64,000 nucleotides of DNA from an uncultured bacterium (GTDB lineage Bacteria > Verrucomicrobiota > Verrucomicrobiia > Verrucomicrobiales > V1-33), in assembly GCA_903954065.1 (NCBI GenBank), contig CAJBME010000250.1:1-64000 (forward strand), in the 5' to 3' direction. The stretch's first letter is position 1. Every line of letters begins with the position of its first letter. Shown one piece after another: positions 28,226 through 37,578 of the stretch. Made by a program: the position numbers and the translations under genes. The notes under the pieces are model-generated. The model was not told the origin of the DNA. It saw nothing but the letters and a program-made list of their open reading frames with translations, and did no database searches.

Positions 28226-28399
28226 CTAGCGGGTTTCGCGGTGCAGGGTGCGGCGCTTCAGGAAGGGGTTGTATTTCTTCTTCTCCAGACGGCCTGGAGT
28301 ATTGAGGCTCTTTTTATTGCGGGTGCTGATGTAGCGGGACGTGGGTTTGCCCTCGGCCTTGGCTTCGGTGCACTCGAGGATGATGATGTCGCGGGCCAT
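28226..28399 (-). CDS. rpmG: 50S ribosomal protein L33
   Basis: A short frame from ATG 28399 to TAG encodes 57 residues: [14 protein letters not shown], then [20 protein letters not shown] and [17 protein letters not shown]. This is L33, a large-subunit protein near the E site. It has a single cysteine (Cys10), so it is the zinc-free type rather than the form with two CxxC pairs. It lies 15 bp after the DksA-like gene and 33 bp before rpsR on the same strand, so the three are probably one transcript. Confidence 0.95.
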   Translation of the reverse strand: MARDIIILECTEAKAEGKPTSRYISTRNKKSLNTPGRLEKKKYNPFLKRRTLHRETR

Positions 28400-28414
28400 A
28401 AAACGTGCGTGTAG

Positions 28415-29143
28415 TTAATCGTTGGAATCTGAATTGGTGTTGCCGGAGCTTCCGCCCTCGGAATCTTCGTCGTCGTCTTCGTCCTCGCCGCCGAGGCCAA
28501 AGAGGGAGCGAACTGGCGGACGGCGTCCATAGCCGCCCCGGTTTTCTTTTTCAAGCTGAGCTTGGCATTCGACCGTATAACGGGCGAAAGGAATGGCTTC
28601 GAGCCGCAGCTGGGGGATTTTTTTCTCGCTCATCTCGCAGATGCCGTAGGTGCCGGCGTCCATGCGTTTGATGGCTTCCTCGATCTCGTAGAGAGCGTCT
28701 TGTTCTTTAGAAAGCATGCTGAGCGCGAAGTCGCGATCGTAGGCATCGGAGCCGGCGTCGGCTTGGTGCATGCCGAAGGCTGAGGCTTCGCTACCTTCTA
28801 GGGTGTCGCGGGCGACTCCGTCCATGGCGTCGACCATGGCATCGCGGAGCTCGATCAATTTTTGCCGTTGTTTTTTATGCCATGGGGTCATTTCCCAATT
28901 GGCGGGGCGGGTAATTTTGAGCGGCATCGCATTGGGGGCGATGACTGGGGCTTTGGCGGTGGTGGGCGCGGGTTTGAGCGCGGCCTTGACGGGAGCCTTG
29001 TTGGAGGAGGGTTTTTTCACTGGGGCTGGGGCGGGCTGGGCCTCGGCTTCCTGTGATGCGGGCGCAGCGGATTTGCCACCCGCTTTAGGGGCGGGGGTGC
29101 TCTTGGCGGCGGTAGGAGCTGGGGTGGCGGCCTTTTTCGGCAT
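28415..29143 (-). CDS. DksA/TraR-family protein with degenerate zinc finger
   Basis: Using ATG 29143 (MPKKAATPAP) the protein has 242 residues; the frame runs 15 codons further upstream. Residues 1-85 are a Lys/Ala/Pro-rich tail. The middle is a coiled coil of DksA/TraR type (WHKKQRQKLIELRDAMVDAM, then DAYDRDFALSMLSKEQDALY). The finger region reads YGICEMSEKKIPQLRLEAIP...YTVECQAQLE, keeping only two of the four cysteines of classical DksA. A very acidic tail (GGEDEDDDEDSEGG) closes it. DksA binds the RNA polymerase secondary channel and modulates initiation; this family is common in Verrucomicrobiota and Planctomycetota. It precedes rpmG by 15 bp. Confidence 0.85.
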   Translation of the reverse strand: MPKKAATPAPTAAKSTPAPKAGGKSAAPASQEAEAQPAPAPVKKPSSNKAPVKAALKPAPTTAKAPVIAPNAMPLKITRPANWEMTPWHKKQRQKLIELRDAMVDAMDGVARDTLEGSEASAFGMHQADAGSDAYDRDFALSMLSKEQDALYEIEEAIKRMDAGTYGICEMSEKKIPQLRLEAIPFARYTVECQAQLEKENRGGYGRRPPVRSLFGLGGEDEDDDEDSEGGSSGNTNSDSND

Positions 29144-29358
29144 GACGGAAACCAGGTGAAAAGGGTGGGGAATTTTTCCATTCCTCAAGGGAGGCGAGGT
29201 GGAAAAAGGGCGGAATAGATAATCCGTTGCCGGCCCGGCGCAACCCTAAAAACCAGCCACCCCCTTTATTCGCCTCATTCAAGGTTTTACGCTCGGGGTC
29301 TGCGATTCGCCCCCAGCCAGTCGTGAGGGCGAATTCATGGCCGGGGAGGAGCGCTCCG

Positions 29359-30375
29359 TCAGGCGGTGACGAGGGCCAGATTGGGATCGACGTCGCCCTC
29401 CAGCGGGGAGGTGTGCCCGGCTGCCAGCCGGATGCCGGCGACGAACGCGATCATGGCAGCATTGTCGGTCGTGAGGGAGGGGGCCGCCAGCCGCAGGTCA
29501 AGTCCGGCCGAGGCGGCTGCGGCGGCTAGGCTGGAACGCAGCCCGGAATTGAGCGACACGCCGCCGGAGACAGCGACCACATTTTCGCCGGTGTGGGCGG
29601 CGGCAGCCATGGTTTTGCTGACCAGTACGCCGACGATGGCCGCCTGAATGCTGGCGCACATGTCCGCCTGCATCGGGGCGCTCAATGGATTCGGCAGGGC
29701 GTCTAGGGTGTAGCGTACGGCCGTTTTTAACCCCGAAAAACTGAAGGAAAAATCGCCGCTGTGCCGCAGGCCTTGCGGCAGATCAAAGGCCGCAGGATTA
29801 CCGCCGCGCGCCAGACGGTCGATCTGCGGGCCTCCGGGATACGGTAGGCCGAGCATTTTGGCGGTTTTGTCAAAGGCTTCACCGGCCGCATCGTCCTTGG
29901 TGCGGCCCAACAGGTGGTATTGACCCGCTCCCCGGCAGTGGACCAGCAGGGTGTGGCCACCAGAGACGATCAAAGCGACACATGGGATCACGCCGTCGGG
30001 GCTGCCAATGAACGGCGACAAGAGATGGCCTTCTAGATGGTTGATGGCCAAAAACGGGCGGTCACACGCGAGGGCTAGGGCTTTGGCCACCGTGTTGCCG
30101 ATCAGCAGGGAGCTGGCCAGACCAGGGCCAGCGGTCGCTGCAAATGCGTCGATTTCCGCCAGCGTCACGCCTGCGGCGGCCGTGGCGGCTTCGATCAGCG
30201 GGCGGACCTGCGGTAAATGACTGCGCGAGGCGAGCTCGGGGACGACGCCGCCGTACGGCTGATGCAGGGCGATCTGCGAGCTGATCTCGCTGGCCAGAAC
30301 TTCCCCACCACGGGTGATGGCCACCGCCGTTTCATCACAGCTGGTTTCCAAGGCAAGAATAAGCGGAGCGGACAC
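29359..30375 (-). CDS. tsaD: tRNA threonylcarbamoyladenosine transferase TsaD
   Basis: TsaD transfers threonylcarbamoyl to A37 of tRNAs that read ANN codons, working with TsaB, TsaC and TsaE. A GTG start at 30375 gives 338 residues beginning VSAPLILALETSCDETAVA, the normal length; another in-frame GTG lies two codons upstream and the frame is open to 30417. Conserved features are the metal-binding INHLEGHLLSPF, the IVSGGHTLL strand, DDAAGEAFDKTAKMLGLPYPGGP and VAVSGGVSLNSGLR. It is 216 bp upstream of the DksA-like gene on the same strand and divergent from the secreted protein at 30623. Confidence 0.96.
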   Translation of the reverse strand: MSAPLILALETSCDETAVAITRGGEVLASEISSQIALHQPYGGVVPELASRSHLPQVRPLIEAATAAAGVTLAEIDAFAATAGPGLASSLLIGNTVAKALALACDRPFLAINHLEGHLLSPFIGSPDGVIPCVALIVSGGHTLLVHCRGAGQYHLLGRTKDDAAGEAFDKTAKMLGLPYPGGPQIDRLARGGNPAAFDLPQGLRHSGDFSFSFSGLKTAVRYTLDALPNPLSAPMQADMCASIQAAIVGVLVSKTMAAAAHTGENVVAVSGGVSLNSGLRSSLAAAAASAGLDLRLAAPSLTTDNAAMIAFVAGIRLAAGHTSPLEGDVDPNLALVTA

Positions 30376-30622
30376 AGGCACAAAGGACAAAAAATGGAGA
30401 AACAAGGCGGCCGCCATGGCAGCCGCCAGCGAGCCAGAATGCCGCGATCCCGGCCGGAGGAAAGAAACAAAAATTCACGGCTGGACCGGTCGCGTCCGTC
30501 GGAAAAAAACGTGACACTTGGCCTTGTTGTCGCTACAACCTTCATGGAATTGCCTCCGTTCGCCGCTCTCCTCATCGCGCGACCGGAGCGTGACCGCTCA
30601 CCGTGACCGACTGCCTTAGTTT

Positions 30623-33013
30623 ATGAATATCTTTCCATTACCCGCGGCTGTCCGCGCGTTCGCTGTCCTGTTAGCGGCCGGTCAGGCCACGGCGCAATCG
30701 ATTCATGTCGCCTACGAGATTCCCTTCGAACAGCAGGGTAATCAGGCGTTTGATGGGGCGCTCGGCATGGATTTTGATGTTGATAATACGGTTATCATCA
30801 AAAAGTTAGGATGTTTTGATGATTCTTCGGATGGCTTGTTTCGGCCGATTGCGGTGCGATTGTATGATCGCGACACGCTGGAGGTGGTGGCCTCGATTGA
30901 TTTTCTGCCGGACGATGCGGGCACGGCGGAGCGGGAGGACGGGGTGCTGGTGGGGGGGAGTCGATTTCTGGCCTTGCCCGCGCCGCTCACGTTGTCGACG
31001 GGATTCCGCGGAACGATCGTGGCGGAAGGGTATGGTCCGGACGAGCGCAATGGAAACCGCAATCCCCCGCTCCCTTGGACTCAGGATCAGGGGCTGGGGT
31101 CGTTGCGGTTCGTGGGCGGCGCCCGCTATAATTTCCCGGTCTCTCCGGGGGCGTATCCCGAAACGGTGGATGGCGGCCCGTCCGCTCGCTACGCCGCTGG
31201 TACATTTGAATACCAGACGACCGCCCCTGAGCTTCCAGGTATACCCGTCGTGACAGTCGTGCCAGGAAAGGCGTCCGTCGAACTTTCGTGGCCGCCCGTC
31301 ACCGTGCCGCTCGCCGCCGCCACCTACCGCATCCTGCGGTCCACGGCGCCAGATGGCGTCTTCGCCCAAATCGCGGAAATTCCCGGAACTCAATACATCG
31401 ATGCGGCCGTGACCAATGACACGCTGTATTGCTATAAAGTCATCGGGGTGTCGGCCAACGGCCGGGTCGGCCCGGAATCAATCCTCCAATGCGGGCAGCC
31501 GGTCGATCTGGGGGCCTCCACTTGGGTGGCGTATGACACACCGTGGGGAGTGGCTGGCAATCAGGCTTTTGGCGGCAGCTTAGGCATGGACTTCGATGTC
31601 ACTAATCCAGTCATCATTCGCCAGTTAGGCTGCTTCGATGACATGTCCGATGGATTGTTCGCGCCGATTACGGTGCGCCTTTTCAACCGTGATACCGAGG
31701 AAATTGTCGCCGAGCACCTGTTCGTTCCGGACGATGCCGGCACGGCGGAGCGCGAGGACGGCCGGTTGATTGGGGGTATGCGCTTTGCGTCGCTTCCGGT
31801 GCCGATTACTTTGCCAGTAGGGTTTCGTGGCACTATCCAGGCGGACGGTTACGGCGCCATGGAACGCAATGCCAACCGGTCGGCCCCCACGCCGTGGACG
31901 ACGCGCGATGGCGCTGGATCGATTGATTTTGTTGGGGTGTCGCGGTTTGGCGAAGCGGGCCAGTTTCCGGGCTCGGTTGATGCCGGGCCGGCGGCGCGTT
32001 ACGGCGCTGGGACGTTTATTTATGAGTCGACGCCGCCGCTTTCTCCAGGTAAGCCGGTGGCTCGTTTGGCGCGGGCGAAGGAGAATCATGCGGCCACTTT
32101 GGAGTGGGAGGCGGTTTTGTTGCCGCTGCCTGCGGTTCGATACGAGGTGTGGCGGGCTGACTCGGTGGATGGTCCGTTTCGGCTCATTGGCGAGACGGCT
32201 GGGCTGACGTATCGTGATACGGACCTACCTAATGGTGTGGAAAAATGTTATAATGTGCGTGGTATAGCGGCTGGCGGGCAGGTGGGACCGGAATCGGCGG
32301 TATTGTGCACGGTGCCTACGCCGCGGACCGGCGGGATCGCGTATGGGGTGCCGGCTGGGACCTTTGGCAATCAGTCATTTGGTGGGGCGCTGGGCATGCA
32401 TTTTGATGTCGAGGCCCCGGTGGAGGTGACGCGTTTGGGTGTTTTCGACAGCGGATCGGACGGGTTGTTCCGGTCGTTGGCGGTGCGGTTGTACAATCGG
32501 GACACGTTGGAGGTGGTAGCGGCGTTGGCCTTTGCGCCGGACGACGAAGGTGAGTTGGTGGAGGGCAGTCGTTTCAAGGATCTGGCGGTGCCATTGGTGT
32601 TACCGTCCGGTTTTCGTGGCAGCATTGTGGCCAGCGGTTACGGCGAGGGTGAGCCCAATGGCAACGTGGGGGCGCTTGATCTCGGTCTGACTCAGCAGGA
32701 TGGCGCCTGTCTCCGATTCACCGGCAGCTCGAGTTTTGGGCTCGATCCGGACGGCTACGCGGATCAGCCGGATGCAGGGCCGTCCAACCGCTACGCTGCC
32801 GGGACGTTCGCTTTTGCCCCGGTCACCCCCGAAGGAAGATTGACCATCGCACCGGCCGTCGGTGGAGTCGCCATCGGATGGACTGCTCCAGAGGCCGCGC
32901 TGGAACAGAGTGACAGCCTTGCGCCCGGATCATGGCAGCTGGTGCCTAAAGCCACCCCCGGCATGATCGTGCCAGCGACGGAAGCCCGGCGGTTTTTCCG
33001 GCTCAGCTGGTGA
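30623..33013 (+). CDS. Secreted protein with three 'LGMDFDV' modules and fibronectin-like linkers
   Basis: The 796-residue product has a signal peptide (MNIFPLPAAVRAFAVLLAAGQATAQS). Three ~165-residue repeats start near residues 28, 300 and 571, each with GNQ-F-G-LGMDFDV, LG-FDD-SDGLF-PI-VRL-NRDT, PDDAGTAERED, GFRGTI--GYG--ERN and GP-ARY-AGTF. Repeats 1 and 2, and 2 and 3, are separated by fibronectin-III-like stretches of ~90 residues (SVELSWPPV, TYRILRSTAPDGVF). The last 60 residues (LEQSDSLAPGSWQLV...RRFFRLSW) match the tail of the other secreted proteins. One diverged copy of the module is in the 1702-residue CotH protein. I do not recognise a named family. An intrinsic terminator follows the stop. 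Confidence 0.85.
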   Translation: MNIFPLPAAVRAFAVLLAAGQATAQSIHVAYEIPFEQQGNQAFDGALGMDFDVDNTVIIKKLGCFDDSSDGLFRPIAVRLYDRDTLEVVASIDFLPDDAGTAEREDGVLVGGSRFLALPAPLTLSTGFRGTIVAEGYGPDERNGNRNPPLPWTQDQGLGSLRFVGGARYNFPVSPGAYPETVDGGPSARYAAGTFEYQTTAPELPGIPVVTVVPGKASVELSWPPVTVPLAAATYRILRSTAPDGVFAQIAEIPGTQYIDAAVTNDTLYCYKVIGVSANGRVGPESILQCGQPVDLGASTWVAYDTPWGVAGNQAFGGSLGMDFDVTNPVIIRQLGCFDDMSDGLFAPITVRLFNRDTEEIVAEHLFVPDDAGTAEREDGRLIGGMRFASLPVPITLPVGFRGTIQADGYGAMERNANRSAPTPWTTRDGAGSIDFVGVSRFGEAGQFPGSVDAGPAARYGAGTFIYESTPPLSPGKPVARLARAKENHAATLEWEAVLLPLPAVRYEVWRADSVDGPFRLIGETAGLTYRDTDLPNGVEKCYNVRGIAAGGQVGPESAVLCTVPTPRTGGIAYGVPAGTFGNQSFGGALGMHFDVEAPVEVTRLGVFDSGSDGLFRSLAVRLYNRDTLEVVAALAFAPDDEGELVEGSRFKDLAVPLVLPSGFRGSIVASGYGEGEPNGNVGALDLGLTQQDGACLRFTGSSSFGLDPDGYADQPDAGPSNRYAAGTFAFAPVTPEGRLTIAPAVGGVAIGWTAPEAALEQSDSLAPGSWQLVPKATPGMIVPATEARRFFRLSW

Positions 33014-33031
33014 AGAGAAGTGAAGATCTAT

Positions 33032-33058
33032 GCCGGCCGCCCTGCGGTCGGCTTTTTT
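33032..33058 (+). terminator. Intrinsic terminator
   Basis: A 9-bp stem, GCCGGCCGC paired with GCGGTCGGC (one G-T wobble), has a CCT loop and is followed by six T residues. It lies 19 bp after the stop of the secreted protein gene and ends two bases before the convergent histidine kinase stop. Confidence 0.9.
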
Positions 33059-33059
33059 C

Positions 33060-34691
33060 TCAAGCGGGCAGCGAAGCGGCCGCTGCCTCCGACAGCGCCT
33101 GCGACAATTTCTGCAGGTCAAACGGCTTCGGCAGCGCCGAAATGTAGCCGAGCTGCAACAGGTCGCCATGCATGCCCGCCTCAATGGCGCCGCTTGAGGC
33201 AATGACCCGTGCACACGGATCAAGCTGACGGATTTCGCGCATGGCATCATCTCCGCTGTGGCCACCCGGAAGGGTGAGATCCATCAATACTAGCTGGAAA
33301 GGCCGCCCCTCCAAAAACCGGCGGCGATATCGGTCCACGGCTTCTTCGCCCGTGGCCGCTTCTTCCGCTTCATATCCCAGAGCATCGAGGCTGGACCGGA
33401 CAGCGGCTCGTACTACATGTTGGTCATCAACGATAAGCACACTTCCAAATCCTGCGGACGGCGGGATCTCGAGCATGGTCGGCGGGGCTGGTCGCTCGAG
33501 TTTTTCCGCCGGGCAGGCGGGAAGGTGCACGATGAATTCCGTGCCCATGCCGGGGGTTGAGCTCACGGTGATCATGCCTTCGTGGCTGCGCACGATGTGC
33601 CAACTTGAAGCGAGGCCGAGGCCGTTACCGGTCTTTTTGGTGGTGAAGTTGCGCTTAAAAATGTTGGGAAGGACGGCGGCTGGGATGCCGGTGCCTCGGT
33701 CATGCACGCTGATGGCGACGTAGGGACCGGCGGGCAGCTCGTCGATTTCGCCCTCGCTGAGCATGACATTTTTAGCGGCGGCCAAGATGTGACCGCCTTC
33801 TGGCATCGCTTGGGAGGCATTGATCAACAGGTTATGAATGACCTGTTTGATGCGTGTCTTATCGATCCGGGTTAGCCACAGATCGGGTGTAATTTCGAGG
33901 TGGTGGCGGCAGTTGGAGCCGGAGAGTGTGAGGTGGGCGCATTCGCTCAGCAAGTGGCCTGGATCGGCCAGTCCTGTGACCGGGGTGCCACCGCGGGCGA
34001 ATTCCATCAACTGGTCGGCTAACTCCTTGGCTTGGCGGGCGCTGCCTGAGGCTCGCTCGAGAAATTCACGATAGGCATCCACCCCGCGCGGTTGTGCGCC
34101 GGCATTGGAAATATTCAGCATCACCGCCGTCAGCTGGTTGCGGAAATCGTGGGCGATGCCGCTGGCAATGACTTCGAGATTTTCCAGACGCGCCATCTGA
34201 TGCAGGAAATCCTCCTCAGGTTCCTCCTGCCGCAGCGGTGTGGCTACGGTCGAGACGGTCGGGGACTCGTCAGCGACCGTCACGATGAAATTCAGGAGGC
34301 GATCGTCGGTATCGCGGACGGCGCTGACAGTCCAGCGGCAGGGACGATCTGTTCCACTCGCCGTCACGAGTTGCGCCCGAGTCACCGCTGCACGGCTAAC
34401 CTGAGCCACCCGGGGTAAAAGGGCCAGAAATTCACCCAGACGCGCCGAATCAAAAACATCAGCCAGCGGCCGACCCAATAATTCCTCCGGTCGCCGACCC
34501 GTCATCCGGCAAATCCCGCGATTCACAAACATGATTTGCGGGCCCAACCCGGCCGCCGGCAGCGTCTCCACCACCAGTGCCCCTTCGGCAATCTGATCCA
34601 CCAGCACCCGAAGGTGACGGTTGACGGCGCTAAGATGGTGCACCTGTTGCTGAAGTCCGGCGTCTGACACAATAAATGATTCCCCCCGCAA
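33060..34691 (-). CDS. Hybrid sensor histidine kinase (PAS-HK-receiver)
   Basis: The 543-residue protein has no membrane segment, so it is a cytoplasmic sensor. A PAS domain covers about residues 25-140 (FVNRGICRMTGRRPEELLG). The dimerisation box is IASGIAHDFRNQLTAVM with phosphoacceptor His181, followed by the ATPase domain with N-box IHNLLINASQAM, G1 DRGTGIP and NGLGLASSWHIVRSH. The C-terminal receiver (from ~410) has LIVDDQ, the phosphoacceptor Asp471 in LVLMDLTLPGG and the lysine in LPKPFD. The start is TTG at 34691 or GTG at 34670. There is no DNA-binding output, so the signal must pass to another protein. It is divergent from clpC. Confidence 0.92.
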   Translation of the reverse strand: MRGESFIVSDAGLQQQVHHLSAVNRHLRVLVDQIAEGALVVETLPAAGLGPQIMFVNRGICRMTGRRPEELLGRPLADVFDSARLGEFLALLPRVAQVSRAAVTRAQLVTASGTDRPCRWTVSAVRDTDDRLLNFIVTVADESPTVSTVATPLRQEEPEEDFLHQMARLENLEVIASGIAHDFRNQLTAVMLNISNAGAQPRGVDAYREFLERASGSARQAKELADQLMEFARGGTPVTGLADPGHLLSECAHLTLSGSNCRHHLEITPDLWLTRIDKTRIKQVIHNLLINASQAMPEGGHILAAAKNVMLSEGEIDELPAGPYVAISVHDRGTGIPAAVLPNIFKRNFTTKKTGNGLGLASSWHIVRSHEGMITVSSTPGMGTEFIVHLPACPAEKLERPAPPTMLEIPPSAGFGSVLIVDDQHVVRAAVRSSLDALGYEAEEAATGEEAVDRYRRRFLEGRPFQLVLMDLTLPGGHSGDDAMREIRQLDPCARVIASSGAIEAGMHGDLLQLGYISALPKPFDLQKLSQALSEAAAASLPA

Positions 34692-34799
34692 TCGGGCGGT
34701 CTATCATGTCAATTTACTTAAGCAAAGCGAAATTTTCTCCGACTTGGTAGTTTTTCGCATTTTTGCCATAAAAAGCTGATGGGCGCACCGCGTTATTTT

Positions 34800-34829
34800 G
34801 TCTCACATGAGACATGATGCGCTCATCAT
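34800..34829. promoter_or_regulatory. Two adjacent dyads, possible enhancer for clpC
   Basis: GTCTCA-CA-TGAGAC (34800-34813) is directly followed by ATGATG-CGCT-CATCAT (34814-34829). Both are perfect 6-bp inverted repeats. They lie about 100-125 bp upstream of the sigma-54-like promoter, the usual distance for binding sites of sigma-54 activators. The binding protein is unknown. Confidence 0.5.
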
Positions 34830-34924
34830 TCCCTTGTGTTTCTGATGAACTAGTGGCCGCAGGGGGGAGTATTTCGTCTTCAAACTCAGCGAGGCAGCCG
34901 CTTTCAGGGAGCGCGATGGATGGC

Positions 34925-34940
34925 TGGCACGCCGCTTGCA
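34925..34940 (+). promoter_or_regulatory. Sigma-54 (-24/-12) promoter before clpC
   Basis: TGGCAC at 34925 and TTGCA at 34936 are separated by five bases, an exact match to the sigma-54 consensus TGGCAC-N5-TTGCA with the GG and GC doublets at the required spacing. Transcription would start near 34951, leaving an ~87-nt leader before the clpC ATG. A sigma-54 activator gene lies at 49825-51267. Confidence 0.7.
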
Positions 34941-35037
34941 TTGAAAAAGATACCGCTGGGTTGAAACCTTGGCGATTGCCCGTAGCGTTACCCCAAGTCT
35001 ACAATCAATCGCCGTCTTCTCTGGCGGCACTCGTGCC

Positions 35038-37578
35038 ATGAACAACTTTACCCCCAGAGCCCAGCAAGTGCTTGCGCTCGCCCGCAAAGAGGCAGACCGC
35101 TTCAACCACAACTATGTCGGCACCGAACACTTGTTGCTCGGGCTGATCAAGTTGGGCCAGGGCGTCGCCGTCAACGTGCTTCAGAAGCTCGGTCTCGATT
35201 TGGAGACGGTGCGTATGGAGGTGGAGAAACAAGTCGGCACGGGTTCCGATCAGCAGATGATGGGCAATATCCCGTATACTCCGCGGGTGAAAAAAGTGCT
35301 CGCTTTGGCTGGCAAGGAAGCGCGCGCCCTGAACCACAGTTATGTTGGCACTGAGCATATTTTGCTCGGTCTGCTCCGTGAAGGAGAAGGCGTGGCCGCC
35401 CGTGTTCTGAAGTCGCTGGACGTCGATATCGAGCGCACCCGTCAAGAAATCCTCAAAGAATTGGATCCCAATTTCACTCCCAGCGATGAAGAGGAAGGTG
35501 CCACCGAGGCATTTGGCCAGTCGCCGGAAGGTGGCAAAGAGACGGCCTCGGCGGGGGGCGGGAAAAAAGACAGCAAAATGCCCGCCCTGCGCGCTTTCGG
35601 TCGCGACTTGACCGAACTCGCTCAAAAAGGCGAAATGGATCCAGTCATCGGTCGGCAAGGCGAAATCGAGCGGGTCATCCAAATCCTCTGCCGCCGGACC
35701 AAAAACAATCCTGTCCTCATCGGTGAAGCCGGTGTCGGCAAAACGGCCATCGTCGAAGGACTGGCTCAGGAAATCGTCGGCGGCAATGTGCCGGAAATCC
35801 TGCGCGACAAAAAAGTCATCACCCTCGACCTCGCCCTGATGGTCGCAGGCACCAAATACCGCGGCCAGTTCGAAGAACGCATCAAGGCCGTCATGGATGA
35901 GATCCGGCGCAATAAGAACATCATCCTCTTCATCGACGAACTTCATACCATCGTTGGAGCCGGGAGCGCGGAAGGCGCCATGGACGCCAGCAACATCATC
36001 AAACCCGCCCTCTCTCGCGGTGAAATGCAATGCGTCGGCGCCACCACCCTGACAGAATATCGCAAATACATCGAAAAAGACGCCGCCCTCGAACGCCGGT
36101 TCCAGACGGTCAAAGTCGAGGAACCAAGCGCCGAAGACGCTGTGAAAATTTTGCGCGGCATCCGTCCGAAATACGAAGCTCACCACAAGGCCGTCATCTC
36201 CGACGCCGCCGTCGAAGCAGCCGTCAAATTGTCGGAACGCTACCTCACTTCACGCTTCCTGCCGGACAAGGCCATCGATATCATGGACGAAGCCGGATCG
36301 CGCGCCCGCATTCAAGCGACGACCCGTCCTCCGGAAATCAAAGAGATCGAAGCGGAAATCGACGTCATCCGCGTCGACAAAGAAGGGGCCATCCGGGATC
36401 AGGATTTTGAGAAGGCCGCGGCCTTGCGCGATCAGGAAAAACAAGCCAAGCGCAAACTGGAAGAGGTGCTGGAGAACTGGCGCCGCAATTCTGATGAGAA
36501 GCGGGTCGATGTCACTGAGGACGATATTTTGTCGGTGGTGGCCAAGTGGACGGGTATCCCGCTCAAGCGCATGGAGACGAGTGAGGCGCAAAAATTGCTC
36601 GCCATGGATGGTGATCTCAAAGGCAAAGTGATTGGCCAGGACTTGGCGGTGGTGGCCATTTCCAAGGCGCTGCGCCGGTCGCGTGCTGACTTAAAGGACC
36701 CGCGTCGTCCGATTGGTAGCTTCCTTTTCCTCGGGCCTACCGGGGTGGGTAAAACGTTTTTGGCCCGCAATCTGGCGGAATTCATGTTCGGGGATCCGGA
36801 TGCTCTCATCCAGCTCGACATGTCGGAGTACATGGAAAAATTCACGGCCAGCCGTCTGATTGGTTCGCCTCCCGGGTACGTGGGGTATGAAGAAGGCGGT
36901 CAGTTGAGTGAGGCGGTTCGCCGTCGTCCGTATTCAGTCGTGTTGTTCGACGAAGTGGAAAAGGCGCATCCGGACGTGATGCATTTGCTGCTTCAGATTC
37001 TCGAAGAAGGGACGCTGACCGACAGCTTCGGCCGGAAAATCGACTTCCGGAATACCATCATCATCCTGACGTCGAATGTCGGCGCGGAACTCATTCGCCG
37101 TCAAAGCGCTCTCGGTTTCGGCGCCATGGCCGCGTCCGCCAATGAACAGGATTACGACGGCATGAGATCAAAAATCATGGAGGCCTCTAAGAAATTCTTT
37201 AAACCAGAATTCCTCAATCGCCTCGATGACCTCATCGTCTTCCGCATGCTCGAAAAACCTGATCTCGCGAAAATCGTCGATCTCGAGATCCAAAAGGTCA
37301 CCGGCCGCATCGCGAAGAAACAAATTTCGCTGGTGCTCAATGAAGCCGCCCGTGACTTGCTCATCGAAGAAGGTCACGACCCTCAATACGGCGCCCGTCC
37401 GATGCGCCGCGCCGTCGAACGCTATCTCGAAGACCCGTTTGCCGAAGCTCTGCTCCGCGGGCAAATCAAGGAAGGCGATGCCGTCACCGTCACGCGTAAG
37501 CTGGGTGAAAAAGCACTGGAATTCCATCCAAAATCACCAACCACCGGCAACGGTGAGCCAGTGAGCACCGCTGAATAG
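35038..37578 (+). CDS. clpC: ATP-dependent Clp protease ATPase subunit ClpC
   Basis: ClpC is a hexameric unfoldase that feeds substrates to ClpP. The ATG at 35038 ([20 protein letters not shown]) gives 846 residues; the frame is open 23 codons upstream but without conserved sequence. Two Clp-N repeats fill residues 1-145. The first AAA module has [14 protein letters not shown] and [13 protein letters not shown], the second [14 protein letters not shown] and [13 protein letters not shown]. Between them a UVR-like motif ([19 protein letters not shown]) marks it as ClpC rather than ClpB or ClpA. A glycine-rich VGYEEGG substrate loop and the LGFG ClpP-binding segment near residue 692 are present. 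No mcsA/mcsB or ctsR gene is adjacent. The upstream sigma-54-like promoter would be an unusual control for clpC. Confidence 0.96.
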   Translation: MNNFTPRAQQVLALARKEADRFNHNYVGTEHLLLGLIKLGQGVAVNVLQKLGLDLETVRMEVEKQVGTGSDQQMMGNIPYTPRVKKVLALAGKEARALNHSYVGTEHILLGLLREGEGVAARVLKSLDVDIERTRQEILKELDPNFTPSDEEEGATEAFGQSPEGGKETASAGGGKKDSKMPALRAFGRDLTELAQKGEMDPVIGRQGEIERVIQILCRRTKNNPVLIGEAGVGKTAIVEGLAQEIVGGNVPEILRDKKVITLDLALMVAGTKYRGQFEERIKAVMDEIRRNKNIILFIDELHTIVGAGSAEGAMDASNIIKPALSRGEMQCVGATTLTEYRKYIEKDAALERRFQTVKVEEPSAEDAVKILRGIRPKYEAHHKAVISDAAVEAAVKLSERYLTSRFLPDKAIDIMDEAGSRARIQATTRPPEIKEIEAEIDVIRVDKEGAIRDQDFEKAAALRDQEKQAKRKLEEVLENWRRNSDEKRVDVTEDDILSVVAKWTGIPLKRMETSEAQKLLAMDGDLKGKVIGQDLAVVAISKALRRSRADLKDPRRPIGSFLFLGPTGVGKTFLARNLAEFMFGDPDALIQLDMSEYMEKFTASRLIGSPPGYVGYEEGGQLSEAVRRRPYSVVLFDEVEKAHPDVMHLLLQILEEGTLTDSFGRKIDFRNTIIILTSNVGAELIRRQSALGFGAMAASANEQDYDGMRSKIMEASKKFFKPEFLNRLDDLIVFRMLEKPDLAKIVDLEIQKVTGRIAKKQISLVLNEAARDLLIEEGHDPQYGARPMRRAVERYLEDPFAEALLRGQIKEGDAVTVTRKLGEKALEFHPKSPTTGNGEPVSTAE

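Larger units (their letters stand above)
34692..35037. other. Regulatory gap between the histidine kinase and clpC
   Basis: This 346-bp gap is AT-richer than its surroundings at the kinase end. It contains two adjacent dyads (34800-34829) and a sigma-54-type promoter (34925-34940) reading toward clpC. A 75-codon frame on the minus strand (34714-34941) has no recognisable features and is probably not a gene. Confidence 0.7.

Noticed and set aside
34714..34941. 75-codon minus-strand frame in the clpC regulatory gap
   Set aside because: No recognisable motif, and it covers the sigma-54-like promoter and dyads.
35005..36186. 393-codon minus-strand frame opposite clpC
   Set aside because: Antisense of the conserved ClpC domains; no features of its own.
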